This document shows, one piece after another, positions 8,082 to 15,655 of a DNA stretch of 17,504 nt. Both the position numbers and the translations under genes were made by a program. The notes below the pieces were generated by a model, which saw only the letters and a program-made list of their open reading frames with translations, was not told the origin of the DNA and did not search any database. Within the stretch, counting starts at the first letter, position 1, and each line of letters starts with the position of its first letter. The DNA comes from Betaproteobacteria bacterium RIFCSPLOWO2_02_FULL_68_150 (GTDB lineage Bacteria > Pseudomonadota > Gammaproteobacteria > Burkholderiales > SG8-39): positions 1 through 17,504 of the forward strand of contig MERE01000174.1 of assembly GCA_001771975.1 (NCBI GenBank). Direction: 5' to 3'.

Positions 8082-9036
8082 GCCGGGAAGCCGGGAAAAG
8101 GGGCAGGCCAAGACGGCACGAATTGCCGTCAAGATCGTGCCGCGCGCGCCGCTCGCCAAGCCCGAGTGGATCCGCGTGCGCGTCGCCGGCGCCGATTCGC
8201 GCTTTCACGAGGTGAAGCGGATCCTGCGCGCGCAGAACCTGCACACGGTCTGCGAGGAGGCCTCGTGCCCGAACATCGGCGAGTGCTTCGGCAAGGGCAC
8301 GGCCACCTTCATGATTCTCGGCGACCTCTGTACGCGCCGCTGCCCGTTCTGCGATGTCGCCCACGGACGGCCGTTCGCGCCCGATGCCGGCGAGCCGGTG
8401 CATCTTGCCGAGAGCGTCGCGCGCCTCGGACTGGGCTACGTGGTCATCACGAGCGTCGACCGCGACGACCTGAAGGACGGCGGCGCACAGCACTTCGTCG
8501 ATTGCATTCGCGCCGTGCGCGAACGCTCACCGCGCACCACGATCGAAGTGCTGGTGCCGGACTTCCGCGGCCGGCTGGAGCGCGCGCTGGAAGTGCTTTG
8601 CGTGTCCGCGCCCGACGTCATGAACCACAACCTGGAGACGGTGCCGCGCCTGTATCGTCGCGCCCGCCCGGGTGGCGATTACGCGCATTCGCTGGCGTTG
8701 CTGCGCGAGTTCAAGCGCCGCCAGCCCGGCGTACCGACCAAGTCGGGCCTGATGGTCGGTCTGGGCGAGAGCGACGCGGAAATCCTCCAGGTGATGCGCG
8801 ACCTGCGCGCGCACGGCGTCGACAGGCTCACCATCGGGCAGTACCTCGCCCCATCCCGGCACCACCTGCCGGTGGAGCGCTACGTGCGTCCCGAGGCGTT
8901 CGCGCATCTTGAACGCGAAGCGGCGGCGATGGGGTTCATGCATGCGGCGGTCGGTGCCCTGGTACGGTCCTCCTATCACGCCGACCGCCAGGCGCACGCC
9001 GCCGGTGTCGCCGCGCATGCTCCGGCAAAGCCTTAG
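8074..9036 (+). CDS. lipA: Lipoyl synthase (radical SAM)
   Basis: A 320-residue radical SAM enzyme that inserts two sulfur atoms into protein-bound octanoate. The auxiliary cluster cysteines are C60, C65 and C71 (CEEASCPNIGEC), and the radical SAM cluster is C86, C90 and C93 (CTRRCPFC). The C-terminal RSSY serine that ligates the auxiliary cluster is also present, followed by a short tail rich in alanine and histidine. The ATG at 8074 overlaps lipB (ATGCGTGA). The 3' end overlaps the downstream histidine kinase gene by about 20 bases, which is unusual because lipA normally closes this operon. Confidence 0.96.
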   Translation: MREPGSREKGQAKTARIAVKIVPRAPLAKPEWIRVRVAGADSRFHEVKRILRAQNLHTVCEEASCPNIGECFGKGTATFMILGDLCTRRCPFCDVAHGRPFAPDAGEPVHLAESVARLGLGYVVITSVDRDDLKDGGAQHFVDCIRAVRERSPRTTIEVLVPDFRGRLERALEVLCVSAPDVMNHNLETVPRLYRRARPGGDYAHSLALLREFKRRQPGVPTKSGLMVGLGESDAEILQVMRDLRAHGVDRLTIGQYLAPSRHHLPVERYVRPEAFAHLEREAAAMGFMHAAVGALVRSSYHADRQAHAAGVAAHAPAKP

Positions 9037-10648
9037 GGTCAAAGTCGGGTTCTACGTCGCCCTGGCGCTGCTGGGGACGTTGCTGCTGTTCGCGGCGCTC
9101 GTCGTGCGGCAACAGCGCAACGCCTTGCTCGAATCGGCCGAGAGCCATGTGACGCAGCTCTCCGAAGTAATCACGCGCAGCACGCGTTTCGCCATGCTGC
9201 AGAACCAGCCCGAGTACGTGCATCGCATCATTCAGGATGTCGCGCGCGGAGGCAACATCGACCGCGTCAGGATCTTCAGCAAGGAAGGCGTGATCATCGA
9301 CTCGACCCATGCGCCCGAACTCGGTCTGAAGGTGGACCGCAAGGCCGAAGGCTGCCTCAACTGCCACCAGACCGAGCGGCCGGCCGCCAGCCTGCCGCAG
9401 GGCTCGCGCGCGCGCGTGTTCAATGCGCCCGACGGCCGGCACCTGCTCGCCAGCATGGAGGTGATCCGCAACGAACCTTCCTGCTACAACGCCGCCTGCC
9501 ACGCGCACCGGAAATCGCAGACGGTGCTGGGCGTATTGGACATCGTCTACTCGCTCGACGAGATCGACCGCAGCATGCAGGCCGGCGCCAGCGCGCTTAT
9601 CGTGCTCTCGCTGGGATTCGGACTGCTCGCGGCGGTTGGCGTGAGCGTCTTCGTGCACCGCCTCATTTACCGGCCGCTGCGTGATCTGGAGAGCGGGGCC
9701 AAGCGGATTGCCGCGGCAAACATGGAGACGCCGATCCCGGTGCGCAGCGACGACGAGTTCGGCCGCCTCGCGGCCTCGTTCAACGTCATGACGCAGGCGT
9801 TGCGGGCGTCCCGGCAGGAGCTGCAGCAATGGAACGAGACCCTCGAGCGCAAGGTCGAGGAACGCACCCGGGCGCTGCGCGTCGCCGAGGCCGAAGCGGT
9901 GCGCGGCGAACGCCTCGCCTCGGTCGGCCTGCTCGCCGCCGGCATCGCGCACGAGCTGAACAATCCGCTCACCGGCATCCTGACCTTCACCAGCCTGCTG
10001 CGCAAGAACCTGCCGGACGGCAGCGCCGACGCCGAGGACCTCGATCTGGTGATCAAGGAAACCAGGCGCTGCGCCACGATCATCCGCCGGCTGCTCGATT
10101 TCGCACGCGAAAAGGCGCCGGAAAAGAAGTTCGCCGATCTCAACCGCCTGATCGAGGACACCGTGCACATCGTCGAGCAGCCGGCACAGCTGCAGGAGAT
10201 CGAGATCCGCCTGGAGCTGGATCGATCGCTGCCGCAGATCTGGATCGACCCGAGCATGATCGAGCAGGTCGTCATGAACATGCTCGTCAATGCACAGCAT
10301 GCGATTGCGCAAAAAGGCCGCATCGCGATCCGTACCCGGCGCGTGCCGCAGCCGAAAAGTCCCTCGCCCGGGGCGGCGGCGGTGCCGATGATCGAGGTCT
10401 CGATTGCCGACACCGGCTGCGGCATCTCGGCGAACAACCTGAAGCGCATCTTCGATCCGTTTTTCACCTCTAAGGAGGTCGGCAAGGGAACCGGGCTCGG
10501 CCTGTCGGTGAGCCACGGCATCGTGCAGGCGCACGGTGGCGTGATCGAAGTGGAGAGCCGCGTCGGTGAAGGGTCGACGTTCCGCGTCTTTCTGCCGCTG
10601 CAGCCGGTCGGCGCGGCGCAGGAACCGGCGACCGAAGGGAGCCGTTGA
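9017..10648 (+). CDS. Membrane histidine kinase with heme-c-type periplasmic sensor
   Basis: A 543-residue sensor kinase. TM1 is about 10-30, a periplasmic domain about 31-190, TM2 about 191-213, and HAMP about 214-268, followed by a coiled coil (about 265-300). HisKA is centred on H312 (GIAHELNNPLTG). The ATPase domain has NMLVNAQHAI (N425), DTGCGIS (465-471), FDPFFTSK and GTGLGLS. The sensor domain contains C113-L-N-C116-H117 and C156-Y-N-A-A-C161-H162, the CXXCH and CX4CH forms of heme c attachment, so it may sense redox state, a heme ligand or electron flow. A metal-binding role is the alternative. The ATG at 9017 lies inside lipA; a GTG at 9005 is also possible. It precedes the regulator with a one-base overlap. 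Confidence 0.92.
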   Translation: MLRQSLRVKVGFYVALALLGTLLLFAALVVRQQRNALLESAESHVTQLSEVITRSTRFAMLQNQPEYVHRIIQDVARGGNIDRVRIFSKEGVIIDSTHAPELGLKVDRKAEGCLNCHQTERPAASLPQGSRARVFNAPDGRHLLASMEVIRNEPSCYNAACHAHRKSQTVLGVLDIVYSLDEIDRSMQAGASALIVLSLGFGLLAAVGVSVFVHRLIYRPLRDLESGAKRIAAANMETPIPVRSDDEFGRLAASFNVMTQALRASRQELQQWNETLERKVEERTRALRVAEAEAVRGERLASVGLLAAGIAHELNNPLTGILTFTSLLRKNLPDGSADAEDLDLVIKETRRCATIIRRLLDFAREKAPEKKFADLNRLIEDTVHIVEQPAQLQEIEIRLELDRSLPQIWIDPSMIEQVVMNMLVNAQHAIAQKGRIAIRTRRVPQPKSPSPGAAAVPMIEVSIADTGCGISANNLKRIFDPFFTSKEVGKGTGLGLSVSHGIVQAHGGVIEVESRVGEGSTFRVFLPLQPVGAAQEPATEGSR

Positions 10649-12063
10649 TGAAGGGCCGGATACTGGTGGTGGACGACGAGGAGATCGTCGTGCGCAGCTG
10701 CCTGCGCATCCTCGGCGGCGGCGACTACACCGTGGATGCGGCGCGCAGCGGCGCCGAAGCGCTGCAGAAGATCGAGCAAGCCCCTTGCGACGTGATCGTG
10801 CTGGACATCATGATGCCCGACATCGACGGCATCGAGGTGCTGCAGCGGGTCAAGGAGGCGCACCCCGACATCGAAGTCGTCATGGTGACCGGGCTGTCGC
10901 AGATCGAGACTGCGGTGCGCTCCATGAAGCTCGGCGCCTTCGACTACCTGCCCAAGCCGTTCGATCCCGACCAGCTGAAGCTGGCGGTGGAGCGGGCGCT
11001 GGAGCGGCGCCGCCTGCTGCAGGAAAACCTCGGTCTCGCGAGCGAGGTCAGTTCAAAGTACCGATTCGAGAACATCATCGGCTCGAGTCCGCGCATGCAG
11101 GAGATGTTTCGCCTGATCGCGCGCTGCGCGCCGACCAACACCACGGTGCTGCTCACCGGCGAAAGCGGCACCGGCAAGGAACTGGTGGCGCGCGCGATCC
11201 ACTACAACAGCCTGCGCAAGGAGCGGCCTTTTGTCCCGGTGGACTGCACCTCGCTGAGCGAAAACCTGCTGGAGAGCGAGCTCTTCGGCCACGTCAAGGG
11301 GGCATTCACCGGCGCGGTCGCCAACAAGCGCGGTCTGTTCGAGGTGGCCAGCGGCGGCACGCTGTTCCTGGACGAAGTCGCCAACATCTCGCTCGCGATC
11401 CAGGCGAAGCTCCTGCGCGTGATCCAGGAGCGGGAATTCAAGGCGGTGGGCGACACGCGCACGCAGAGCACCGACATCCGGCTCATTGCCGCCACCAACA
11501 AGGATCTGCGTGCGTTGGTGGCCGAAGGAAGTTTTCGCGACGATCTGTTCTACCGCATCAACATCTTCCCGATCGAAATCCCGCCCTTGCGCGAGCGCCG
11601 CGAGGATGTCGCCGCCCTCGCCTTCCATTTCCTGAGGACCTTCAGCCAGGAACTCGGCAAGGAAGTCACCGAGATTTCCGGCGGCGCGATGAACGTGCTG
11701 CTGAATCACGCCTGGCCGGGAAACGTGCGCGAACTCGAGAACACGCTGCACCGCGCCGTGATTCTCGCCACCGACAAGGTGATCCGCAAGGCGCATCTGG
11801 TCAGCCTGGTGACGCCGTCGGCGCAGACCGCGGCGGACGTGCCGAGGACCGGCGACCAGCTCAAGCGCATCAAGAAAGCCGCGCGCGAAAAATCGGTCGA
11901 GCACATCGAGAAGGCGTTTGTCCTCGAAGCGCTCAGGCGCAATGCCTGGAACGTCACCCGCAGCGCCGAGGAAACCGGCATGCAGCGGGCCAACTTCCAG
12001 GCGCTGATGAAGAAGTACGGCATCCGCTCGCGCGACACCTCCGAAGGCCAGGAAGAATATTAG
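10648..12063 (+). CDS. NtrC-family sigma-54-dependent response regulator
   Basis: A 471-residue three-domain activator. The receiver (1-120) has acidic D9-D10, phosphoacceptor D53 and K103. The AAA+ domain (about 142-375) has Walker A GESGTGKE (171-178), the sigma-54 contact loop GAFTGA (218-223) and Walker B LFLDE (239-243). The C-terminal Fis-type helix-turn-helix covers about 428-460. It starts at the ATG at 10648, which overlaps the kinase TGA; a TTG one codon earlier is possible. Kinase and regulator are almost certainly a cognate pair. The likely targets are sigma-54 promoters nearby; one good candidate lies at 17181-17195. The closest named relatives cannot be decided without a search. 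Confidence 0.95.
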   Translation: MKGRILVVDDEEIVVRSCLRILGGGDYTVDAARSGAEALQKIEQAPCDVIVLDIMMPDIDGIEVLQRVKEAHPDIEVVMVTGLSQIETAVRSMKLGAFDYLPKPFDPDQLKLAVERALERRRLLQENLGLASEVSSKYRFENIIGSSPRMQEMFRLIARCAPTNTTVLLTGESGTGKELVARAIHYNSLRKERPFVPVDCTSLSENLLESELFGHVKGAFTGAVANKRGLFEVASGGTLFLDEVANISLAIQAKLLRVIQEREFKAVGDTRTQSTDIRLIAATNKDLRALVAEGSFRDDLFYRINIFPIEIPPLRERREDVAALAFHFLRTFSQELGKEVTEISGGAMNVLLNHAWPGNVRELENTLHRAVILATDKVIRKAHLVSLVTPSAQTAADVPRTGDQLKRIKKAAREKSVEHIEKAFVLEALRRNAWNVTRSAEETGMQRANFQALMKKYGIRSRDTSEGQEEY

Positions 12064-12159
12064 CGAATTCTAATATGATCTGATCTGCGTCAACTCACCG
12101 CGTGGGCAGCGGAGCACAGTTTCACCGGTGCAACTCCGTTCACGTACAGGGGGCAGATC
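12064..12159 (+). promoter_or_regulatory. Leader region of the octaheme cytochrome gene
   Basis: This 96-base gap begins with an AT-rich patch (TTCTAATATGATC, about 12068-12080) that is unlike the surrounding GC-rich DNA. It then carries an FNR/DNR-like dyad and ends with a strong ribosome-binding site (CAGGGGG, about 12147-12153) before the ATG at 12160. TAATAT or TATGAT could act as a -10 element, but no good -35 is seen. I found no sigma-54 element with correct spacing in it, and no terminator after the regulator gene. Confidence 0.4.
12080..12093. promoter_or_regulatory. FNR/ANR/DNR-like binding site
   Basis: CTGAT-N4-GTCAA matches the FNR/DNR consensus TTGAT-N4-(A/G)TCAA at 9 of 10 half-site positions when the DNR form is used, or 8 of 10 for strict FNR. 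It lies 66 bases before the octaheme cytochrome start. If it acts at -41.5, transcription would begin near 12128. The fit with an anaerobic respiratory reductase is sensible, but a single short match can arise by chance. Confidence 0.4.
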
Positions 12160-13566
12160 ATGAGACGCAGCATCTTGGGAATCATTACCGTCGCCGCCGC
12201 GGCCCTCGCCGGGCCCGCGATGGCGGCCGCGAATCACGCAGAACTCGTGCAAGGGCCGTTTCAAACGGGTTCCGATGTGACCCGGGCGTGCCTGCAATGC
12301 CACGAGCAGCAGGCCAGCGATTTCATGAAAACGGTGCACTGGACCTGGAGTTCAAGGCAGCAGGCTGGCGGCAGGGAATTCAATCTCGGCAAGATCAATG
12401 CGGTGAACAACTATTGCATCGCACTGCCGTCAAACGAGCCGCGCTGCACCAGCTGCCACGCCGGCTATGGCTGGAAGGACGCGTCCTTCGACTTCGGCAA
12501 GGCGGAAAGCGTCGACTGCCTCGTCTGCCACGACACCACCGGGAGTTACAAGAAATTTCCGACCGCGGCCGGACACCCGGCGTACAAGGACATCGAGTTC
12601 CCGCCCAAGTCCGGCAGGATCTGGCCGGCGGTGAACCTCGAGAAGGTGGCCAAGAGCGTCGGCAAGCCGGGCCGCGAAAACTGCGGCGCGTGCCACTTTT
12701 TCGGCGGCGGCGGCGACCACGTCAAGCATGGCGACCTCGACAGCTCGATGGCGAAGCCGCCGCGCGCCATGGACGTGCACATGGCGATCGATGGCGCCAA
12801 CATGTCGTGCACCGCATGCCACAAGTCGGATAAGCACGTCATCCCCGGTAAGGCGCTGTCGGTGTCGGTGGCGGGCGCGCGTCAGACGCTCGATTGCAGC
12901 GACTGCCATGCCGGCACGCCGCATTCGAAGAATCCCCTGCTCGACAAGCACGCGGATCGCGTTGCGTGCCAGACCTGCCACGTGCCGAGTTTCGCGCGTA
13001 CGCTGCCGACCAAGACATGGTGGGACTGGTCGACCGCGGGCAAGGACCAAGTGGTGGCGAAGGACCAGTACGGCCTCGCGACCTACGACAAGATGAAGGG
13101 CGACTTCAGGTGGGAAAAGGACGTGCGCCCGGTCTATGCATGGTTCAACGGCTCAGTCGATCGCGTGCTGATGGGCGACAGGATCGACCCCAAGACCGTG
13201 ACCCATCTGAACTACCCCAGGGGCGAGCGGGGCGACAAGAGTGCCAGGATCACGCCGTTCAAGCAGATGCGTGGCAAACAGCCGTACGACTCCGGCAATA
13301 ACGTGATCGCCGTGCCGCACGTGTTCGGACCCGGCGGCTATTGGCAGACCTACGACTGGAACAGCGCGATCGCCGATGGCATGAAGCTCGCCGGACTGAG
13401 CTACAGCGGCCAGTACGGCTTCGTCGAGACCGACATGTACTGGAAGGTGAATCACATGGTGGTGCCGAAGGCGCAGGCGCTCGCCTGCAACGCCTGCCAC
13501 GGCGCCAATGGCCGCCTCGACTGGAAAGCGCTCGGTTACGCGGGGGATCCGCGGGTCAGGCGATAG
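12160..13566 (+). CDS. Octaheme c-type cytochrome, tetrathionate reductase (OTR) family
   Basis: A 468-residue exported cytochrome with a Sec signal (1-22, cut near AMA-A). Eight CXXCH motifs begin at residues 44, 96, 120, 175, 217, 246, 270 and 443. The long heme-free stretch 275-442 before the last heme, and the segment NNYCIALPSNEPRCTSCHAGYGW, shown here in part as residues 83-105, match the Shewanella OTR family. In that protein the active heme has a lysine ligand and reduces tetrathionate, nitrite or hydroxylamine in vitro. The physiological substrate of the family is uncertain. It lacks a CXXCK motif, so it is neither NrfA-like nor HAO-like. The neighbouring minus-strand cytochromes are probable electron donors. 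Confidence 0.93.
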   Translation: MRRSILGIITVAAAALAGPAMAAANHAELVQGPFQTGSDVTRACLQCHEQQASDFMKTVHWTWSSRQQAGGREFNLGKINAVNNYCIALPSNEPRCTSCHAGYGWKDASFDFGKAESVDCLVCHDTTGSYKKFPTAAGHPAYKDIEFPPKSGRIWPAVNLEKVAKSVGKPGRENCGACHFFGGGGDHVKHGDLDSSMAKPPRAMDVHMAIDGANMSCTACHKSDKHVIPGKALSVSVAGARQTLDCSDCHAGTPHSKNPLLDKHADRVACQTCHVPSFARTLPTKTWWDWSTAGKDQVVAKDQYGLATYDKMKGDFRWEKDVRPVYAWFNGSVDRVLMGDRIDPKTVTHLNYPRGERGDKSARITPFKQMRGKQPYDSGNNVIAVPHVFGPGGYWQTYDWNSAIADGMKLAGLSYSGQYGFVETDMYWKVNHMVVPKAQALACNACHGANGRLDWKALGYAGDPRVRR

Positions 13567-13594
13567 CAGGCGCCGCATGCAGCGCCGCATTCCC

Positions 13595-13622
13595 GGGGCC
13601 GCGCGCGCGGCCCCGTTTTCTT
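13595..13622 (+). terminator. Rho-independent terminator after the octaheme cytochrome gene
   Basis: GGGGCCGC (13595-13602) pairs perfectly with GCGGCCCC (13607-13614) around a GCGC loop, followed by GTTTTCTT. The U-rich tail is only on the plus strand, so it should end octaheme cytochrome transcripts and not those arriving from the cytochrome b gene on the other strand. Confidence 0.85.
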
Positions 13623-13632
13623 CCGGGGTGGT

Positions 13633-14277
13633 CTACTGCTGCGGGCTTTTCGCCGGCTCTTCCTCCACCTCCTCGTAGCCGGTGAGCATCGCCTTGAAGT
13701 GCGCCGATGGCGTGTGACCGAGGCTCGCCAGGTAGGGGTGGATGAAGATGAAGGCGCTGAAGAAGATGAACAGCAGCACGTGCACCGTGCTCACCACGCG
13801 CACGCCGCCGAACAGCTCGATCGATCCCGCGAAGCCGTGCACATCCCAGAGCAGCAGCCCGGTATAGAACTGGATCGGGACCAGCAGGATCATGATGATC
13901 TGATAGGCGATGCTCTGCAGTGCGTTGAACTTGCGGTACACGCTGACGTGATGCGGGTTGGGCTGCCCCTTGAAGATGCCATAGCCGTAGAACACCGCCT
14001 GCCGCAGGCTGTCGCGGAAGTATTTCGCGGGATTGAGCTCGGGGTGGTAGACCTTGATCTTGTCGGTGAAGAGGTAGAACAGCAGCCAGATGAAGTAGTT
14101 GCCGATGAGCGCGAACCCGACCCCGTTGTGCAGGCGCACCGCAAGCTGGAACGGCATGACCGCAAGCAGGTCCGAGTAGCGGATCTGGATGCCGCTGAGA
14201 ATCAGCACGACGAAGCCGAGCGCGTTGATCCAGTGCCAGATCCTGACCGGAAGCGGGTGAACGTAGATCCTGTGCAT
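13633..14277 (-). CDS. Four-helix cytochrome b subunit (b561/thiosulfate-reductase-b type)
   Basis: A 214-residue integral membrane protein with four predicted helices, about 13-31, 52-71, 121-144 and 162-181. Histidines inside or at the ends of helices (H15, H50, H166, H180) could ligate two b hemes; the opening RIWHWINALGFVVLILSGI is typical of membrane cytochrome b subunits of hydrogenases, formate dehydrogenase and thiosulfate reductase. It most likely takes electrons from quinol and hands them to the nonaheme cytochrome encoded 17 bases upstream. It starts at the ATG at 14277-14275 after an AGGGAAGG ribosome-binding site. The C-terminus is a short acidic tail (EEVEEEPAK). Confidence 0.88.
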   Translation of the reverse strand: MHRIYVHPLPVRIWHWINALGFVVLILSGIQIRYSDLLAVMPFQLAVRLHNGVGFALIGNYFIWLLFYLFTDKIKVYHPELNPAKYFRDSLRQAVFYGYGIFKGQPNPHHVSVYRKFNALQSIAYQIIMILLVPIQFYTGLLLWDVHGFAGSIELFGGVRVVSTVHVLLFIFFSAFIFIHPYLASLGHTPSAHFKAMLTGYEEVEEEPAKSPQQ

Positions 14278-14294
14278 GGCCCTGGGCCTTCCCT

Positions 14295-15545
14295 CTAGTT
14301 CGCAGTGTCGCTGCCGGCACCCGGGTGGCGCGGCTTGCTGCGCAGCAGTCTTCGCAGCAGCAAATGGCCGACCGGCGCCGAGACGCCGGCGAGCACGGCG
14401 AGCGCGAGCAGCGCATCGAGCAGTTTGATGCGCGTGCCGCCGATGACGTAGAAATCGCCGACCGCGTCGACCGAGGCCGGATTGCTCAACACCTCTTTCT
14501 GCGCCTCGTAGCGCACCGGCCGGCCATCGGGTCCGATGATCGATATCGTGACGTTCTGGAACGCGTCGGCACCCTGCTTGTGGCAGGTGACACAGTCCTT
14601 GATGGCCTTCGTCTTGTCGGTCAGTTGGTGCGCCTCGGCACCGGTGCGCACTTCAAGGCGGCCGATCAGCGTCGCCTTGGCGGGAGCGCCTTCGCGATTG
14701 ACGCCGCGCAGCAGATCCCAGAGCGCCTTGGCATCCAGGCTCTGGCCGCCCTGGTCGCTCATGCGTTGCTTGGTCGCGGGGTCGTAGAGCCTGAGATCGA
14801 CCCTCTTTTGCGACGCCGGGGCGTGGCAGGCAGGGCAGGACACTACCTCGAGGTGCGTCCTGGTGTTCGGCAGCCATTTCTCGTGCGCGGCCACGGCGCC
14901 GGCGTGGCAGCCGAGGCAGGCATCGCGCAGGCGGGTACCCGTTGCGGCCGGGCTCACGTCGTGTGCGCGGTGGCAATCGACGCAGATCGGCGCCCTGACC
15001 TGCCCCGCCTTGCTGCGCGCCAGGCCGTGCATGCTGCCGGCATAGGCGTCGAAGATGTCGTCGTGGCACTTGCGGCAGGAGATCCCGTTCATCGGTTCCT
15101 GCGCCGCCTTGGCGCGCACCGCATGCGAGCCGTGGCAGTCGGTGCAGACCGGCGCCCACAGATTGCCCTGTTTCAGCGTGCTGGCGTGGATGCTGCCGTC
15201 GAAAAGCTTGGCCTTGTCTTCATGGCACAGGCGGCACACTTCGACCTTCGCGACTCCGTACTCGCGCGCCGAGCTGATTTTCTTGCCGGCACCCGGGTGC
15301 TTCTTCGCTTCGACGTCCGAGTGACAGGCGGCGCAGCCGAGCTCGCCGTGCACGGACTTGGCAAACTCGTCGCCCTGGACGTGGAGCGGGAGCGATTCCC
15401 CCTTGCCGAGGTTCTTTTTCAAGCCCTCCTGTGCGTGACAGCTGAGGCAGCCCTGGTCGTCTTCCGACAGTGCGGCGGCAGCCGGGAACGCCGCAAGGGC
15501 CGCAAGCGCGGCGACAGCAAGACGGAGCTGGCGTGCGAATTTCAT
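14295..15545 (-). CDS. Membrane-anchored nonaheme cytochrome c
   Basis: A 416-residue exported multiheme cytochrome with a signal peptide (about 1-25). Nine CXXCH motifs begin at residues 33, 71, 104, 134, 157, 188, 210, 237 and 318. The first eight are closely packed; about 77 residues without heme precede the ninth. A hydrophobic segment at about 374-398 followed by RRLLRSKPRH should anchor the protein with its C-terminus in the cytoplasm. The layout resembles NapC/cytochrome c3-like electron-transfer proteins but I cannot name an exact family. Linked with the cytochrome b gene, it probably passes quinol electrons to periplasmic acceptors such as the octaheme reductase. The ATG at 15545-15543 follows AGAGGA. 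Confidence 0.9.
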   Translation of the reverse strand: MKFARQLRLAVAALAALAAFPAAAALSEDDQGCLSCHAQEGLKKNLGKGESLPLHVQGDEFAKSVHGELGCAACHSDVEAKKHPGAGKKISSAREYGVAKVEVCRLCHEDKAKLFDGSIHASTLKQGNLWAPVCTDCHGSHAVRAKAAQEPMNGISCRKCHDDIFDAYAGSMHGLARSKAGQVRAPICVDCHRAHDVSPAATGTRLRDACLGCHAGAVAAHEKWLPNTRTHLEVVSCPACHAPASQKRVDLRLYDPATKQRMSDQGGQSLDAKALWDLLRGVNREGAPAKATLIGRLEVRTGAEAHQLTDKTKAIKDCVTCHKQGADAFQNVTISIIGPDGRPVRYEAQKEVLSNPASVDAVGDFYVIGGTRIKLLDALLALAVLAGVSAPVGHLLLRRLLRSKPRHPGAGSDTAN

Positions 15546-15608
15546 CTAGTCATCCTCTGGTCGCCGCGAGTTTGGCACGCGGCATCCGCAGACATTTGCT
15601 TAGGCGCA

Positions 15609-15634
15609 AAAAGGGGGCGATTTCGCCCCCTTTT
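15609..15634 (-). terminator. Rho-independent terminator of the receiver/membrane-module operon
   Basis: An 11-base perfect stem pairs 15609-15619 with 15624-15634 around a four-base loop (core GGGGGCG / CGCCCCC). Read on the minus strand it ends in CCCCCTTTTTGCG, a proper terminator 22 bases after the receiver-fusion stop. The symmetrical A/T arms mean it could also work on the plus strand. It separates this operon from the nonaheme cytochrome gene, whose promoter must then lie in 15546-15608, where I see no clear elements. Confidence 0.88.
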
Positions 15635-15655
15635 CCCGGCGGCTGGACCTGCCGA

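Noticed and set aside
8936..10534. A long open frame on the minus strand opposite the histidine kinase
   Set aside because: The translation has no recognisable domain and the plus-strand frame encodes an intact kinase; long antisense frames are expected in GC-rich DNA with strong third-position bias.
11947..11962. TGGAACG-N4-CCGCA, a possible sigma-54 promoter for the octaheme cytochrome gene
   Set aside because: Spacing is right but it has several mismatches (A for C, CC for TT) and it lies inside the conserved helix-turn-helix coding region of the regulator, about 200 bases from the gene.
12160..13566. Hydroxylamine oxidoreductase or NrfA-type nitrite reductase
   Set aside because: There is no CXXCK motif as in NrfA, and heme spacing with one isolated C-terminal heme after a long heme-free stretch fits the OTR family rather than HAO.
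15571..15590. TTTGGCACG sequence resembling a sigma-54 -24 box near the nonaheme cytochrome gene
   Set aside because: The downstream GC doublets are not at the required spacing, and it points rightward into the 3' end of an oppositely oriented gene, so there is no gene for it to drive.
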